Shown in pieces: positions 45,511-54,758 of a stretch of 64,000 nucleotides of DNA. Within the stretch, counting starts at the first letter, position 1. Each line of letters opens with the position of its first letter. Below the pieces are notes generated by a model. It was not told where the DNA came from. It did no database searches and saw only the letters and a list, made by a program, of their open reading frames with translations. This stretch comes from Parerythrobacter_A sp963838735. Lineage in GTDB: Bacteria; Pseudomonadota; Alphaproteobacteria; Sphingomonadales; Sphingomonadaceae. The position numbers and the translations under genes were made by a program. Where the stretch lies: contig CAWISG010000002.1 of NCBI GenBank assembly GCA_963838735.1, forward strand, positions 274,185 through 338,184, read 5' to 3'.

Positions 45511-45544
45511 ACCCCTGTGGATAACGTGCAGGGGGAAGCGGCAG

Positions 45545-46682
45545 ATGGGCCATATCGACACGAAGTTGCGCGCGCGTTCCGCGCCCGCGCCCGCGCCGGA
45601 CGCTGCATCGAAGCTACCCGTCGGCCAGATCCTGTCCGGCGACTGCATCGCCGCCATGCGTGCCATGCCCGCCGCCAGCGTCGATCTGGTTTTTGCCGAT
45701 CCGCCCTACAACCTGCAACTTGGCGGCGATCTCAACCGTCCGGATGGCAGCATGGTGGACGCGGTGACGGACGACTGGGACCGGTTCGACAGCTTTGCCG
45801 CCTATGACCACTTCACTCGTGACTGGCTGACCGAGGCAAAGCGCGTGCTGAAACCCGATGGCGCGCTGTGGGTAATCGGCAGCTATCACAACATCTATCG
45901 CGTCGGCGCCATATTGCAGGATCTGGGATATTGGGTGCTGAACGATATCGTTTGGCGCAAGTCCAACCCCATGCCCAATTTTCGCGGCACCCGCTTCACC
46001 AATGCGCACGAGACGCTGTTGTGGTGTAGCCAGGGCGAGAAGGCGAAATACCACTTCAACTATCGCGCGATGAAGACGCTGAACGACGAGCTGCAGATGC
46101 GCAGCGACTGGGTGTTGCCGATCTGCGCGGGCGGCGAGCGGTTGAAGGAGGGCGGCACCAAGGTTCACCCGACGCAAAAGCCCGAAGCGCTGCTGTACCG
46201 TGTGCTGCTGGCGACGACCGAGAAAGGCGACGTGGTGCTCGACCCGTTCTTCGGCACCGGCACCACCGGCGCGGTGGCAAAACGGCTGGGGCGGCAGTGG
46301 ATCGGCTGCGAGCGCGAAAGCGTCTATCGCGAAGCCGCCCGAAAACGCATCGCCAGGGAACTGCCGCTGGACGAAAGCGCGCTGGAAACGATGCAAGCCA
46401 AACGCAACGCCCCGCGCGTGGCCTTCGGCGCGTTGGTGGAAAACGGCTATATCGTGCCCGGCACGATGCTGTTCGATACGAAGCGACGCTGGCAGGCAAC
46501 AGTGCGCGCGGACGGCTCGCTGGTAGTGTGGGAAGCAGGTCGGCAGCATTCACGGCCTCGGCAAGGAATTGCAGGGCGCGCCAAGCTGCAATGGCTGGAC
46601 CTTCTGGCATTACGAAGAGGGCAACTCGGTGCAGCCCATCGACGTGGTAAGGCAGCGATACCTATTGGCGTTGGAGGACTGA
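45545..46682 (+). CDS. ccrM: Cell-cycle DNA adenine methyltransferase CcrM, frameshifted at the C-terminus
   Basis: CcrM methylates the A in GANTC and is tied to the cell cycle in alphaproteobacteria. The protein starts MGHIDTKLRARS and has GDCIAAMRAMP, the catalytic ADPPYNLQLGG (DPPY at 52-55), GTKVHPTQKPEALL and the SAM site FFGTGTTG (235-242). The frame breaks at about 46533. Skipping one base restores the family ending: GSIHGLGKELQGAPSCNG, then WTFWHYEEG and a stop at 46680-46682, giving 378 residues. The lost part is the C-terminal DNA-recognition domain. An extra base in the sequence is likely. Confidence 0.92.
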
Positions 46683-46795
46683 GGGCTGCGTAAGCGCTCT
46701 GTCCTACTGCGGCTGCAATCGCTATTGGCTATTGAATGACCGAACGTTGCCAGCCTGTTTTCGACCTGTTTAACGGCAATCGGAAAAGTTCGCCC

Positions 46796-46825
46796 TTGAA
46801 CAATGTGACACCCGGTGCATATCTC
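46796..46825 (+). promoter_or_regulatory. Putative sigma-70 promoter of folP
   Basis: TTGAAC (46796-46801) and TATCTC (46820-46825) are separated by 18 bases, about 27 bases before the folP TTG, with AAGGGAG as ribosome site at 46838-46844. The match to the -35 box is good and to the -10 box fair. The 169-base gap after ccrM holds nothing else I can name. Confidence 0.35.
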
Positions 46826-46851
46826 TTATTCCCGGCCAAGGGAGCTGACCG

Positions 46852-47967
46852 TTGAGCGCGTCCGTTTACATCCTGCCAATCGGCACGACGCCATCACCGC
46901 AAGCCGAACAGGGCGAAGCGGTGCGGCTGGCGGGCGGCATGGTCTATGCCCATCGCTTCATGGCAGTGTTGCGCGAAGAGGGCAAAGTCACACAAAACTG
47001 GCGGTTCACCCCGGATACCGTGCAGCATGTGTTTGGCGAACTTCCGGACGAGGTGACGACCGATGCGGAAGCGCAGTGGCGCAGCCTCGCCAGAACGCAC
47101 CCACCGCTGGAACTGGGGCAACGGACTGTCCGCCTCGACCAGCCGCAGGTTGTCGGCATCCTGAATGTGACGCCCGACAGCTTCTCCGACGGCGGCGAAT
47201 TCCTCGACGATCCCGAAGCAGGTCGCGCCCATGCCGCTGCCATGCTTGAAGCGGGCGCGGCGATGATCGATATCGGCGGCGAGAGCACGCGGCCCGGCGC
47301 GGCGGCGACGTGGGAAGGGGACGAGATCGAGCGCATCATTCCTGCGGTCGAATACTGCTCCGCCATGGGTGCCGCGATCAGCATCGATACCCGCCGCCCC
47401 GCTACGATGGAGGCGGCGCTGGTGGCGGGCGCGCACGTCGTGAACGATGTGTCGGCGCTGCAATACGATCCGCGCAGCCGCGAATTCGCAAGCCGGGCCG
47501 GATGTCCGGTCATCCTGATGCATGCGCCCGGCACAGGTGACGACCCCCATGCCGATGGCGGTTATGTCGATGTGGTGCTGGATGTGTTCGATGGCTTGCG
47601 CGAACGGCGCGATGCGGCGCAGGCGGCAGGCGTGGCGAAGGACCGCATCGTGCTCGATCCCGGCATCGGGTTCGGCAAGACGCTGGCGCAGAACCTTGCG
47701 TTGATGAACGCGCTGCCGCTGTTCCATGCGCTGGGCTGTCCGCTGATGGTGGGGGCCAGCCGCAAGCGGATGATAGGCGCGCTCAGCAACGAAGCAGGCG
47801 TGGGCGAGCGATTGGGCGGCAGCCTGGCGCTGGCGCTGGCGGCGATGGGTGCAGGCGTACAGTTGCTGCGCGTCCACGATGTTGCCGATACGGTGCAGGC
47901 CCGCAATGTATGGCGCGGCCTGCGCGATGCGGCGCTGACCGACTTTGCCCATTTGCCCGGCACCTGA
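46852..47967 (+). CDS. folP: Dihydropteroate synthase with an N-terminal extension
   Basis: FolP condenses the pterin pyrophosphate with p-aminobenzoate in folate synthesis and is the sulfonamide target. The 371-residue protein has GILNVTPDSFSDGG (102-115), IGGESTRPGA, SIDTRRPATMEAAL and a C-terminal RVHDVADTVQARNV. The first 95 or so residues are not part of the fold and have no known motif, compared with about 280 residues in E. coli. The start is a TTG with AAGGGAG upstream. It is followed by the PhoD-like gene. Confidence 0.94.
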   Translation: MSASVYILPIGTTPSPQAEQGEAVRLAGGMVYAHRFMAVLREEGKVTQNWRFTPDTVQHVFGELPDEVTTDAEAQWRSLARTHPPLELGQRTVRLDQPQVVGILNVTPDSFSDGGEFLDDPEAGRAHAAAMLEAGAAMIDIGGESTRPGAAATWEGDEIERIIPAVEYCSAMGAAISIDTRRPATMEAALVAGAHVVNDVSALQYDPRSREFASRAGCPVILMHAPGTGDDPHADGGYVDVVLDVFDGLRERRDAAQAAGVAKDRIVLDPGIGFGKTLAQNLALMNALPLFHALGCPLMVGASRKRMIGALSNEAGVGERLGGSLALALAAMGAGVQLLRVHDVADTVQARNVWRGLRDAALTDFAHLPGT

Positions 47968-48040
47968 ATATACACGCGCCGTCACCGAACTGACACGCTG
48001 CCACGGCACTGACCGAGCCTTAAACAAACGAAAGAAAACC

Positions 48041-49186
48041 ATGCGCGCTATCCTCTCCGCTTCCGCCCTTCTTGCCGCCTTTGCTGGTACGCCCGGTATC
48101 GCGCAGACGCCGGTCTCGCTGACGCCGGACCAGCTGCTCGAGCCGTATTACGAGGCGCTGCGCCAAACCGTCACGCTGCCGCAGGCCGGGCCGAATGCCA
48201 GCCTGCCTGCCGATACCGTGCTGACCCGCTTTGCCTTCGGCAGCTGCAATCACCAGTCGCGCAGCCAGCATATGTGGGCGCAAATCGCGGCGAAGGAGCC
48301 GCAGATGTTCATGCTGATCGGGGACAATGTCTATGGTGACACCGCGTGGGGCGGCGATGCCGGGCTGCTGTCCCTGCGAGAAGCCTATGCAGAGCAGGCA
48401 AGCCGCCCGGAATTCGCGCAGTTCCGCGCCGCGACGCCGATGCTGACGACATGGGACGACCACGATTACGGGCTGAACGACAGCGGCGGCGTGTTCCCGT
48501 TCAAGGGCTGGGCCGAGGATATTTACGAAGAATTCTGGGACTCGCCTGCCGACGTGCGCGCGCGCCCCGGTATCTATGAAAGCCGCATCTATGGCGTTGA
48601 TGGGCAGCGTGTGCAGGTGCTGCTGCTCGATACCCGTTACTTCCGCTCGCCGTTGACCCGCATGGAATATACGCCCGAACGCCCGCCGCTGGGCGTCTAT
48701 GTCCCGCACGATGTCGAGGGTGCGACCATTCTGGGCGGGGCGCAGTGGGACTGGCTAGAGGCCGAACTGGCCAAGCCTGCCGACCTGCGGGTCGTAGTGT
48801 CTAGCATTCAGATCCTGACCGAAGCGCATAATTACGAAAGCTGGGAAAACTTCCCGAACGAGCGCGAGAAGCTGCTCGACATGCTGGGCGCGCGCGAAGG
48901 GAGCGGCTTGCTGCTGCTTAGCGGAGATCGCCATGCGGGTGGTATTTATACCGAGGAACGCGGTGGCGAAACGCTGTGGGAACTGACCTCGTCCTCGCTG
49001 AACCTCGCGTTCGGCAACACGCCCGACAACACCGCGCGCGAGCCCGATCCGCGCCGGGTGACGGACTTCATCGCGGAAGAGAACTTCGGCGTTGTCGATA
49101 TTGACTGGGCTGCCAGCGCCCTGACGCTGTCGCTGCATGGCAGCAAGGGCGAGATCCGCGCGACACGGACTGTCGCCTGGCAATAG
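48041..49186 (+). CDS. PhoD-like alkaline phosphatase family metallophosphoesterase, exported
   Basis: The 381-residue protein has a cleavable signal peptide (AILSASALLAAFAGTPGIAQ) and PhoD/TRAP-type motifs: FGSCNHQSRSQHMW, MLIGDNVYGDT, TWDDHDYGLND and the later LLLSGDRHAGG. It probably hydrolyses phosphodiesters or monoesters in the envelope with a bound metal pair. It ends one base from the convergent SDR stop. No Pho box was noted upstream. Confidence 0.9.
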   Translation: MRAILSASALLAAFAGTPGIAQTPVSLTPDQLLEPYYEALRQTVTLPQAGPNASLPADTVLTRFAFGSCNHQSRSQHMWAQIAAKEPQMFMLIGDNVYGDTAWGGDAGLLSLREAYAEQASRPEFAQFRAATPMLTTWDDHDYGLNDSGGVFPFKGWAEDIYEEFWDSPADVRARPGIYESRIYGVDGQRVQVLLLDTRYFRSPLTRMEYTPERPPLGVYVPHDVEGATILGGAQWDWLEAELAKPADLRVVVSSIQILTEAHNYESWENFPNEREKLLDMLGAREGSGLLLLSGDRHAGGIYTEERGGETLWELTSSSLNLAFGNTPDNTAREPDPRRVTDFIAEENFGVVDIDWAASALTLSLHGSKGEIRATRTVAWQ

Positions 49187-49963
49187 CTAGAGTGTAAAGC
49201 CGCCATCGCCGACGAGCACATGGCCGGTGATGTTGGCGGCATCGTCGCTTAGCAGGAAGCCGATCTCGCCTGCGATCAGGTCGGGCGTGGCGAAGGTGCC
49301 CAGCGGGGTGCTGGCCGCCATCGCTTTCAACGCGGTTTGGCGGCCCTGTGCTGCAACGGCAGCACGAAACTCGGGCGAGCCGTCCCAGATGGCGGTATCC
49401 ACGCCGCCCGGTGCGACGGCATTGACGCGAATGTTCGCGCCTGCATTCTCGGCTGCCGCGATGCGCGCCATGTGAGCTACGCCGGCCTTGGCGACGCCAT
49501 AGGGTCCGATGCCGGGGATGGGCTTGATACCGGTGGAGGACGCGACGACGACAGCACTGCCGCCGCCTCTCTTGCCGAAACCGCGCAGGGCGGTGGCCAG
49601 GGTCAGGAACGCGCCGTCAAGATTGACGTCCATCACCCGCCGCCACGCCTGAAAGGAGAGTTCCGACATCAATCCGCTGCCGCCGATGCCGGCGTTGACG
49701 ACGGCGTGGTCCACCCCGGCCCAATCCGCTTCCAATGCTTCCCAAACGGCAGGGTCCGCAACGCTGCCGACGATGGAGCGCACGGTGCAGACGAGGTCGA
49801 GCGCGTCGAGACCGTCGGCGTCGGTATCGACCAGGATCAGCTCCGCCACCCCGCGCGCATCCAGCCAGCGCGCGCAGGCGGCACCGATACCCGATGCGGC
49901 TCCGGTGACGAGGGCAGTGCGGCCGGTGAAGGGTTCGGCAGCGAAAGGTTTGGGGTCTGTCAT
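49187..49963 (-). CDS. Short-chain dehydrogenase/reductase
   Basis: The 258-residue enzyme has the NAD(P) motif TGAASGIG, NAGIGG, the active-site Ser in ASSTGIKP and the Tyr-x-x-x-Lys pair in YGVAKAG, and the closing GHVLVGDGGFTL. The acidic residue after the second strand (LVDTDADG) suggests NAD rather than NADP. The substrate is unknown. The ATG at 49963 is the first in-frame start with the family N-terminus. It is downstream of the NtrC-like regulator on the same strand (41 bases). Confidence 0.9.
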   Translation of the reverse strand: MTDPKPFAAEPFTGRTALVTGAASGIGAACARWLDARGVAELILVDTDADGLDALDLVCTVRSIVGSVADPAVWEALEADWAGVDHAVVNAGIGGSGLMSELSFQAWRRVMDVNLDGAFLTLATALRGFGKRGGGSAVVVASSTGIKPIPGIGPYGVAKAGVAHMARIAAAENAGANIRVNAVAPGGVDTAIWDGSPEFRAAVAAQGRQTALKAMAASTPLGTFATPDLIAGEIGFLLSDDAANITGHVLVGDGGFTL

Positions 49964-50004
49964 GGCCGCGTGGGCTAGAGTGCGCGGCGCGGCTTGTCGA
50001 TAAC

Positions 50005-51426
50005 TCAGGCGGCGTTGTCGATACCGAGGTCGCCCAGCTTGCGATACAGCGTGGACCGTCCGATACCCAGCCGCCGTGCAACCTCGGTCATGCGCCCGCG
50101 ATAATGGCCGATGGCGAGGCGGATGACATCGGCCTCGATCTCGTCCAGCGGGCGCAGGTTGCCGTCGGGTGCATAGAGCATGACGCCGACCCCTTCCTGC
50201 ATGGCGTTGCGCGGTTCCTCCGCTACGTCGCCGAGCAGTTCGGATAGCTGAGGAAAGCTCTCCGGGCCGAGCGTTTCGCCGTCGCAATAGACGACGGCGC
50301 GGAACAACACGGCCTGCAACTGGCGCACATTGCCGGGCCAGTCGAATGCCGCGAGCAGGGCCAGCGCGCCGTCGCTGATAGACAGGTGGCGCAGGCCCGG
50401 CTGGTCGCCGATCTGGGTGAGAAACGCGCGGGCAAGTGCAGGAATGTCGCCGGTGCGCTCGCGCAATGGTGGCATGGTAATGCGGGTTGCGGTGAGAACG
50501 TCGAGCAGTTCTGGTTGGAAATAGCCCTGCTTGCCGAGATCGTCGAGCGGCAGGTTGCTGGCACTGAGCACGCGCACATCGACGCGGAACCCGTGGCTCG
50601 CGCCGACGGGGCGCACGATGCCGGTCGCCAGCGCTTCGGCCAGCTTGGTTTGCAACGCACTGTCCAGCCGGTCGATCTCGTCCAGCGCCAGCGTTCCGCC
50701 GTCGCATTGCTGCAAGGCGCCGGTCTGGCGGTCGAAAGCGCCAGGGAAGGCGTTGGGTTCATGGCCGAACAGGGCGGACTCGATAGTATTGGCAGGAACG
50801 CCGCGTACATTGATCATGCGGAACGGTCCCTTGGAACGCGGGCTGGCGGCATGCATCGCGCGCAGCAGCATCTCCTTGCCGGAACCACTTTCACCCTCGA
50901 TCAGAACATTGCCGTGTCCGCGCGCAGCCTTCGCGGCAACGGCGAGCGCGGCGCGGAAATTGGAGGCGGTGCCGATCATCGAATCGAAATCGAGAACGGG
51001 CGCGAGTTTTTCCGTCAGCGGCTGCAGTTCGTCGCGCGGCGGTTCCTGCTTGGTGGCGCTGCGCAACGCCTGCATCATCCGGTCCGGCGCGACCGGCTTG
51101 ATAAGATAGTCGGTCGCCCCGGCGCGCATGGCATGGACGGCCAGCAATGGGGACGCACTGGCGGTCAGGACCAGGATAGGCAGGCCCGGACGGCGCTCTT
51201 TCAACGCTTCGATCAGCGCGCAGGCTTCGTCGCCCGGCACGAACTGGTCCAGCACGATGGCTGCCAGCTGCATTCCCTGCCGCGTACCAAGCGTGGCGAT
51301 CGCCGTTTCCCCGTCGGCGACGACCAGCGTGCGCCAGCCCTCGCGCGCGGCGAGCGCGGTGATGAGGCGGCTTTGCGCCGGTTCATCGTCGATCAACATC
51401 AACAGGCGGGTGTCTGGTTCGGTCAT
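50005..51426 (-). CDS. NtrC-type response regulator with a degenerate sigma-54 contact loop
   Basis: The 473-residue protein has a receiver domain (phospho-acceptor Asp60 in IVLDQFVPG, Lys110 in YLIKPV), an AAA+ domain (Walker A GESGSGKE at 178-185, Walker B GGTLALDE at 243-250) and a Fis-type helix-turn-helix (RMTEVARRLGIGRSTLYRKL at 445-464). The loop that contacts sigma-54 should read GAFTGA but here is NAFPGA (225-230), with G to N and T to P changes. It therefore may not activate sigma-54 promoters. The gene lies upstream of an SDR gene; no kinase is adjacent. Confidence 0.9.
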   Translation of the reverse strand: MTEPDTRLLMLIDDEPAQSRLITALAAREGWRTLVVADGETAIATLGTRQGMQLAAIVLDQFVPGDEACALIEALKERRPGLPILVLTASASPLLAVHAMRAGATDYLIKPVAPDRMMQALRSATKQEPPRDELQPLTEKLAPVLDFDSMIGTASNFRAALAVAAKAARGHGNVLIEGESGSGKEMLLRAMHAASPRSKGPFRMINVRGVPANTIESALFGHEPNAFPGAFDRQTGALQQCDGGTLALDEIDRLDSALQTKLAEALATGIVRPVGASHGFRVDVRVLSASNLPLDDLGKQGYFQPELLDVLTATRITMPPLRERTGDIPALARAFLTQIGDQPGLRHLSISDGALALLAAFDWPGNVRQLQAVLFRAVVYCDGETLGPESFPQLSELLGDVAEEPRNAMQEGVGVMLYAPDGNLRPLDEIEADVIRLAIGHYRGRMTEVARRLGIGRSTLYRKLGDLGIDNAA

Positions 51427-51618
51427 GCAGTTCCGCTGGCAGTGAGTGTGCGTCAGGGACCGCTGGAATTCGAAAATGCGAAAACAGCGGCGCGAACCAG
51501 TGTGCATAGAGGTGAGGGGTAAAGGTGAAATTAAGCCTGCGACCGCCGCTGCATCTTGAAGCGGGGCGGGGTGCGCGATAAAGCTGTGCCAGAAACAACC
51601 GAAGCTGGAGCGCCTCCG

Positions 51619-51759
51619 ATGCCGACCGATGACATCAAGCATGCCGAAAACATGGAAGACGCCCGCCGGACCTATGGCAGTTTCATGGGCACACTGAAAT
51701 GGTCGGTGCCGCTAATTGCCGCTATTGCCGCATTTGTCGTAATCCTGATCGCCAGCTGA
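51619..51759 (+). CDS. aa3-type cytochrome c oxidase subunit IV-like small protein
   Basis: The 46-residue protein has a polar N-terminus with a HAENMEDARRTYGSF-like segment and one membrane helix (WSVPLIAAIAAFVVILIA). This matches the bacterial aa3-type oxidase subunit IV family, a single-helix accessory subunit. CTGGAGC precedes the ATG at 51619. The gene sits 13 bases before pntAA and is probably cotranscribed with the transhydrogenase genes, an order seen in sphingomonads. No other oxidase genes are near. Confidence 0.8.
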   Translation: MPTDDIKHAENMEDARRTYGSFMGTLKWSVPLIAAIAAFVVILIAS

Positions 51760-51772
51760 CGGTATCGCAGGC

Positions 51773-52916
51773 TTGCGCATAGCAGTCCTGAAAGAGCGCG
51801 CTGCCGGAGAGGCGCGCGTTGCCATGACGCCGGAAACGGTGCGCAAATTTGCCGCATTGGGCTATACCGTTGCGATCGAAAAGGGGGCAGGGCGACAGGC
51901 TTCCTTCCCCGATGCATTGTACAGCGAAGCAGGGGCCGAGATCTTCGCGGCAGCGGGCGCGGTGCGCGGCGCGGATATCGTGCTGGCCGTACAGGCCCCG
52001 GAAGCGGAGCTGCTGAAAGGCGCAGCGGACGGTGCGATGGTGGTCGCTATGTTCGACCCGCACAATAGTGCCGATCTGGTCGCGGCACATGCTGAAGCCG
52101 GGCTGGAAGCTGTGGCGATGGAACTGATGCCGCGCATCACGCGGGCGCAAAGCATGGATGTTCTGTCCAGCCAATCCAATCTTGCCGGATACAAGGCGGT
52201 GTTGACCGCTGCGAACCACTACGGCCGCGCCTTTCCGATGATGATGACTGCCGCCGGTACCGTGCAAGCGGCCCGGGTGTTCGTGATGGGTGTGGGTGTC
52301 GCCGGACTGCAGGCCATCGCCACCGCACGACGGCTGGGCGCGCAGGTTTCCGCTACCGATGTACGCTCCGCTACGCGCGAACAGATCGAAAGCCTTGGCG
52401 CAAAGCCGGTATTCGTGGAAAATGTCGAAGGCATCGCGGGCGAGGGTAGTGGCGGCTATGCCGGTGAAACCAGCGAAGAATACCGCATCGCGCAGGCCGA
52501 ATTGGTGTCCAGCCATATCGCGAAGCAGGACATTCGTCATTACCACCGCGCTGATCCCAGGACGGGCCGCGCCACGTCTGGTCTCGGACGCGCAGATCGC
52601 CACCATGAAGGCTGGCAGCGTCATCTACGATCTCGCCGTTGCGCACGGCGGCAATGTCGAGGGTAGCGAGGCCGACATACTGGTGGACCGGCACGGTGTC
52701 ACGGTCATAGGCTATCGCAATACCCCTGCCACCATGCCGACCGACGCCTCCGCCCTTTACGCTCGCAACCTGTATAACTTCATTGCCGCCTTCCGCGATG
52801 CGGACAGCAAAAACGTAGTGCTGGACGAGGAAATCGGGAATGCCGTGCGGCTGACGCGGGGCGGGGCCGTGGTGCATCCCGATTTCGGAATGGAACCAGC
52901 AAAGGCGAACCGCTGA
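51773..52916 (+). CDS. pntAA: NAD(P) transhydrogenase subunit alpha part 1, frameshifted
   Basis: This is the NAD-binding domain I of the proton-translocating transhydrogenase. The TTG start gives RIAVLKERAAGEARVAMTPE, then the RQD-loop region, GVGVAGLQAIATARRLGA for NAD and, after skipping one base at about 52535, DIVITTALIPGRAAPRL and MKAGSVIYDLAVAHGGN. The repaired protein has 380 residues, normal for the split alphaproteobacterial form. As written, the frame runs on to 52666 in a wrong phase. The extra C in ATTCGTC is probably an error. It is followed by pntAB one base later. Confidence 0.93.
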
Positions 52917-52917
52917 C

Positions 52918-53199
52918 ATGAGCTTTATCGCTATCCTGTCGATCTTCGTGATGGCTTGTTTCGTTGGCTATTACGTCGTGTGGTCGGTCACGCCTGCGCT
53001 GCACACGCCACTGATGGCGGTGACGAATGCAATTTCCAGCGTCATCATCGTGGGCGCACTGATTGCTTCGGCGGAGGCCGGGTCGGATGTGGCGAAGTGG
53101 CTGGGGCTGTTCGCGGTGGTGCTGGCAAGCATCAACATCTTCGGCGGCTTTGCGGTGACCGAGCGGATGCTGGCAATGTATCGTAAGAAGGAGAAATAG
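52918..53199 (+). CDS. pntAB: NAD(P) transhydrogenase subunit alpha part 2
   Basis: The 93-residue membrane protein supplies three helices of transhydrogenase domain II: SIFVMACFVGYYVVWSV, NAISSVIIVGALIAS and LGLFAVVLASINIFGGFAVT. This is the typical separate AB subunit of alphaproteobacteria. It ends in KKEK on the cytoplasmic side. It lies between pntAA and pntB with 1- and 3-base gaps, so the three are one operon. Confidence 0.95.
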   Translation: MSFIAILSIFVMACFVGYYVVWSVTPALHTPLMAVTNAISSVIIVGALIASAEAGSDVAKWLGLFAVVLASINIFGGFAVTERMLAMYRKKEK

Positions 53200-53202
53200 G
53201 GC

Positions 53203-54747
53203 GTGTGTACCCCGGTCTCTCCCGAATCGACTGGTTGCGATGTCTACAATGCGGCTTATCAAATTGCCCCGGACCAAAGCGGGATCGTCGCTGCCGACGC
53301 TATTGCACACGGTGGGGTGAACCCGTGGGCTGCCATGGCATATCTCGTCGCAGGCGTGTTCTTCATCCTGGCCTTGCGCGGACTGTCATCGCCTTCGACC
53401 AGCCGCAGGGGCAACCGGCTCGGCATGGCCGGAATGCTAATTGCGGTCGTGACGACGCTGGTCACGCACGATCTGGCCAACATCGTGGAGATCGCACTTG
53501 CCATCGCCATTGGTGGCACCATCGGTTTTGTCGTTGCGCGCCGCATCGCAATGACGGCGATGCCCGAATTGGTCGCCGCGTTTCATTCGCTGGTCGGTCT
53601 TGCCGCCGTGCTGGTGGCCGCAGCCGCTTACGCCAATCCCGCCGCGTTCGATTTGCTGGTGCCGCGCGGCGACGGTGTTCCCGGCCTTGCGGAACGCTTC
53701 ATGCTCGATCCGGTGGCGCGCATCGAGATGGCACTAGGCGCTGCCATCGGTGCCGTCACGTTCTCCGGCTCCGTCATCGCTTTTGCGAAGCTGTCGGGGC
53801 GGATGAGCGGTTCGCCGATTCTGTTGCCGGGCCGGCATATCGTGAACTTGGCCATACTTGCCGCCATCGTCGGGCTGACCGCGCTGTTCGCTATGACCAC
53901 GCCTATTCCCGGCTGGGTCTTTCCGCTAATCGTGGTGCTGGCCTTTGCCGTCGGTTTCCTGCTCATCATCCCCATCGGCGGGGCCGACATGCCGGTCGTG
54001 GTGTCGATGCTCAACAGCTATTCGGGCTGGGCAGCGGCGGCGATGGGCTTCACGCTCGGCAATACGGCGATGATCATCACCGGCGCGCTGGTCGGCGCGA
54101 GCGGGGCAATCCTGAGTTACATCATGTGCCGCGCCATGAACCGCAGCTTCCTGTCCGTCATCGCAGGCGGGTTCGGCGCCACGGCGGCGTCGGGTGCGGC
54201 GGGCGGTGGCGAGCAACGGCCCTACAAGACCGGCAGCGCAGAAGATGCCGCCTTCATGCTATCACAGGCGGAGAAAGTCATCGTCATCCCCGGCTACGGT
54301 ATGGCGGTGGCACAGGCCCAGCATGCCCTACGCGAAATGACCGACATGCTGGAGGACAAGGGTGTCGACGTAAAGTTCGCCATCCACCCCGTCGCGGGCC
54401 GCATGCCGGGGCATATGAACGTGCTGCTGGCCGAGGCGAACGTGTCGTATGACAAGGTGTTCGAGCTGGAGGATATCAACAGCGAGTTCGCACAGACCGA
54501 CATTGCATTTATCATTGGGGCGAACGATGTGGTGAACCCGGCGGCGAAGACCGACAAGGCCAGCCCGATCTACGGTATGCCGGTGTTCGATGTGGACAGG
54601 GCGAAACAGGTGTTGTTCATCAAGCGCAGCATGGGCGGGGTGGGTTATGCCGGGGTCGACAACGATGTGTTTTACATGGACCAGACGGTGATGTTATTGT
54701 CCGATGCCAAGAAGATGGTCGAGGAGATCGTCAAATCCATAGACTGA
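53203..54747 (+). CDS. pntB: NAD(P) transhydrogenase subunit beta
   Basis: The 514-residue protein contains the remaining membrane helices (about 41-270) and the NADP-binding domain III: VIVIPGYGMAVAQAQ, HPVAGRMPGHMNVLLAEA, FIIGANDVVNPAAK, and MGGVGYAGVDNDVFY. It moves hydride from NADH to NADP with proton import. The GTG start adds about 38 residues before the first helix compared with the E. coli protein; AAGGAG precedes it. A later start is possible. Confidence 0.95.
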   Translation: MCTPVSPESTGCDVYNAAYQIAPDQSGIVAADAIAHGGVNPWAAMAYLVAGVFFILALRGLSSPSTSRRGNRLGMAGMLIAVVTTLVTHDLANIVEIALAIAIGGTIGFVVARRIAMTAMPELVAAFHSLVGLAAVLVAAAAYANPAAFDLLVPRGDGVPGLAERFMLDPVARIEMALGAAIGAVTFSGSVIAFAKLSGRMSGSPILLPGRHIVNLAILAAIVGLTALFAMTTPIPGWVFPLIVVLAFAVGFLLIIPIGGADMPVVVSMLNSYSGWAAAAMGFTLGNTAMIITGALVGASGAILSYIMCRAMNRSFLSVIAGGFGATAASGAAGGGEQRPYKTGSAEDAAFMLSQAEKVIVIPGYGMAVAQAQHALREMTDMLEDKGVDVKFAIHPVAGRMPGHMNVLLAEANVSYDKVFELEDINSEFAQTDIAFIIGANDVVNPAAKTDKASPIYGMPVFDVDRAKQVLFIKRSMGGVGYAGVDNDVFYMDQTVMLLSDAKKMVEEIVKSID

Positions 54748-54758
54748 CGCTCCACATA

